From Candidatus Dojkabacteria bacterium UBA5749 (GTDB lineage Bacteria > Patescibacteriota > Dojkabacteria > SC72), in assembly GCA_002419125.1 (NCBI GenBank), contig DIFL01000013.1:1-14598 (forward strand): a DNA stretch of 14,598 bases, written 5' to 3'. A model generated the notes under the pieces. The model did not search any database. It was given only the letters and a program-made list of their open reading frames with translations, and had not been told where the DNA came from. Position numbers and translations under genes: made by a program. Shown here one piece after another: positions 13,676-14,598 of the stretch (position 1 is the first letter of the stretch; each line of letters begins with the position of its first letter).

Positions 13676-14598
13676 ATGGATAAAAGAGATTACTATGAAG
13701 TTCTTGGTGTAAACAAGGATTCAAAAATTGAAGACATTAAAAAAGCTTACAGAAAACTTGTTAAAAAGTATCACCCCGATGTAAATAAAGAGGATGGTGC
13801 TGAAGAAAAGTTTAAAGAGGTACAGGAGGCCTACGAGGTACTTTCTGATGATACTAAAAGGCAAGCATATGATCAGTATGGGCATGCTGGAACTAGTGGC
13901 TTTGACCCAAGAAGTGGGGCTAATGGTGGGGGGTATGAATATAGTTATGGAGGAACCCCTTTTGATATGGGGGACATATTTAATACCTTCTTTGGTGGCG
14001 GAAGTAATTTTGGTTTTGATTTCGGTTTTAGACAAGATACTCAAAAGAGAAATATCGGGGGTGAGAATATTAGGTACAAGATGAGATTTAGTTTTGATGA
14101 GGCGATGAAGGGTGGAGAATTTTCTGTAAAAATAAAGAGGAATGTAAAGTGCTCTAAATGTGGTGGTAGTGGAAGTGAGACTGGTAAGAGAAAAACCTGT
14201 GATGTATGTAAGGGTTCTGGTAGAGAAAGAAGGGTACAAAATAGTTTCTTAGGTCAGATTGCTGTAATGGCACAATGTTCAAAGTGTAATGGAGTTGGAA
14301 CTATTCCTGAGAAAGAGTGTAGTAAATGTGGAGGCACTGGTTTAGAGTCAAAGAGTGAAAATACTAAAATTAGAATACCTGCGGGTGCATATGATGGTAT
14401 GGTACTTCGTTTTAGAGAGGGTGGTAATGCTAGTTTAGATGGAAACTATGGAGATCTCTTTATTGAGGTAGAGGTTGAACCTTCTGAGAAATTTGAAAGA
14501 CGTGGAAATGATTTGTATTCAGTTGAATCTATTCCAGCACATATAGCGGTGTTAGGAGGAAAGATAGATATTGAAACAATATTTGACAGTGTTAAATT
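13676..14598 (+). CDS. dnaJ: Chaperone protein DnaJ (C-terminus outside window)
   Basis: DnaJ delivers unfolded proteins to DnaK and stimulates its ATPase. The visible 307 residues cover most of a normal ~370-residue type I protein. The J domain (about 4-70) has the HPD motif at 33-35. A Gly/Phe-rich part follows (about 74-118, with PFDMGDIFNTFFGGG), then four CxxCxGxG zinc repeats starting at C159, C175, C201 and C215. The substrate-binding C-terminal domain begins after about 225 (KIRIPAGAYDGMVLRF, then LFIEVEVEPS) and runs out of the window. The ATG at 13676 gives the exact family N-terminus MDKRDYYEVLG. No dnaK or grpE is visible next to it; it is divergent from the sortase gene. Confidence 0.96.
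   Translation, partial: MDKRDYYEVLGVNKDSKIEDIKKAYRKLVKKYHPDVNKEDGAEEKFKEVQEAYEVLSDDTKRQAYDQYGHAGTSGFDPRSGANGGGYEYSYGGTPFDMGDIFNTFFGGGSNFGFDFGFRQDTQKRNIGGENIRYKMRFSFDEAMKGGEFSVKIKRNVKCSKCGGSGSETGKRKTCDVCKGSGRERRVQNSFLGQIAVMAQCSKCNGVGTIPEKECSKCGGTGLESKSENTKIRIPAGAYDGMVLRFREGGNASLDGNYGDLFIEVEVEPSEKFERRGNDLYSVESIPAHIAVLGGKIDIETIFDSVK

Noticed and set aside
13721..14239. Open frame of about 170 codons antisense to dnaJ
   Set aside because: It lies wholly within the well-supported dnaJ gene, its translation is low-complexity Thr/Ser/Ile/Leu-rich, and no promoter or family motif supports it. It is a shadow of dnaJ codon use.
1..14598. UGA read as glycine, as in some CPR lineages
   Set aside because: Glycines in conserved motifs of DnaJ, AlaRS and MltG are GGN, and complete domains are read without crossing any TGA.
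1..14598. tRNA genes, CRISPR arrays, transposases or phage genes
   Set aside because: None seen: almost all sequence is accounted for by coding regions, gaps are under 100 bases, and no regular repeats or recombinase motifs were found.

Overview
The window looks like a chromosomal segment of an AT-rich (by eye about two-thirds A+T), small-genome bacterium of the Candidate Phyla Radiation (Patescibacteria). This is inferred from: a compact alanyl-tRNA synthetase that lacks the usual C-terminal domain; very tight gene packing; several lineage-specific membrane-anchored proteins with Ig-like domains; a sortase with an envelope toolkit (MltG, LCP protein); and no recognisable Shine-Dalgarno motif at the starts I inspected. 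I cannot name a class or species. The standard genetic code fits: all 13 genes whose stop is visible end in TAA, and no in-frame TGA is needed.

Layout, left to right. (1) Positions 1-1144, minus strand: rpsT (ribosomal protein S20) followed by two membrane proteins of unknown function, the last cut by the window edge. (2) 1240-2026, plus strand: two small single-pass proteins, each with one Ig-like or fibronectin-like domain and a similar cysteine pattern. (3) 2013-3755, minus: a large surface protein with a DUF11-like domain and a sortase-like IPQTG motif. (4) 3824-9442, minus: a compact operon alaS-ruvX-mltG-lcp-holA, joining translation, recombination, cell-wall enzymes and the replication clamp loader. 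(5) 9466-13594, minus: an envelope group of a multi-domain Ig-like surface protein, a membrane-anchored solute-binding protein without visible permeases, and a sortase. (6) 13676 to the end, plus: dnaJ, cut by the window edge.

The most striking signal is regulatory. Six gene starts (plus-strand gene at 1240, alaS, the Ig-like protein at 11457, the solute-binding protein, the sortase and dnaJ) have a good -10-like hexamer ending only 6-10 nt before the chosen ATG. That predicts leaders of about 0-4 nt, i.e. leaderless or nearly leaderless mRNAs. Two divergent gene pairs (rpsT/1240 and sortase/dnaJ) have overlapping or abutting -35 boxes. The promoter reading also argues for shorter starts for the sortase (ATG at 13594) and AlaRS (ATG at 9442) than the longest open frames.

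Functionally the window is dominated by cell-envelope biology: a sortase with one plausible substrate, glycan-strand processing (MltG) and polymer attachment (LCP), plus surface proteins probably used for contact or capture. No mobile element, CRISPR array, tRNA, rRNA or convincing intrinsic terminator was seen.
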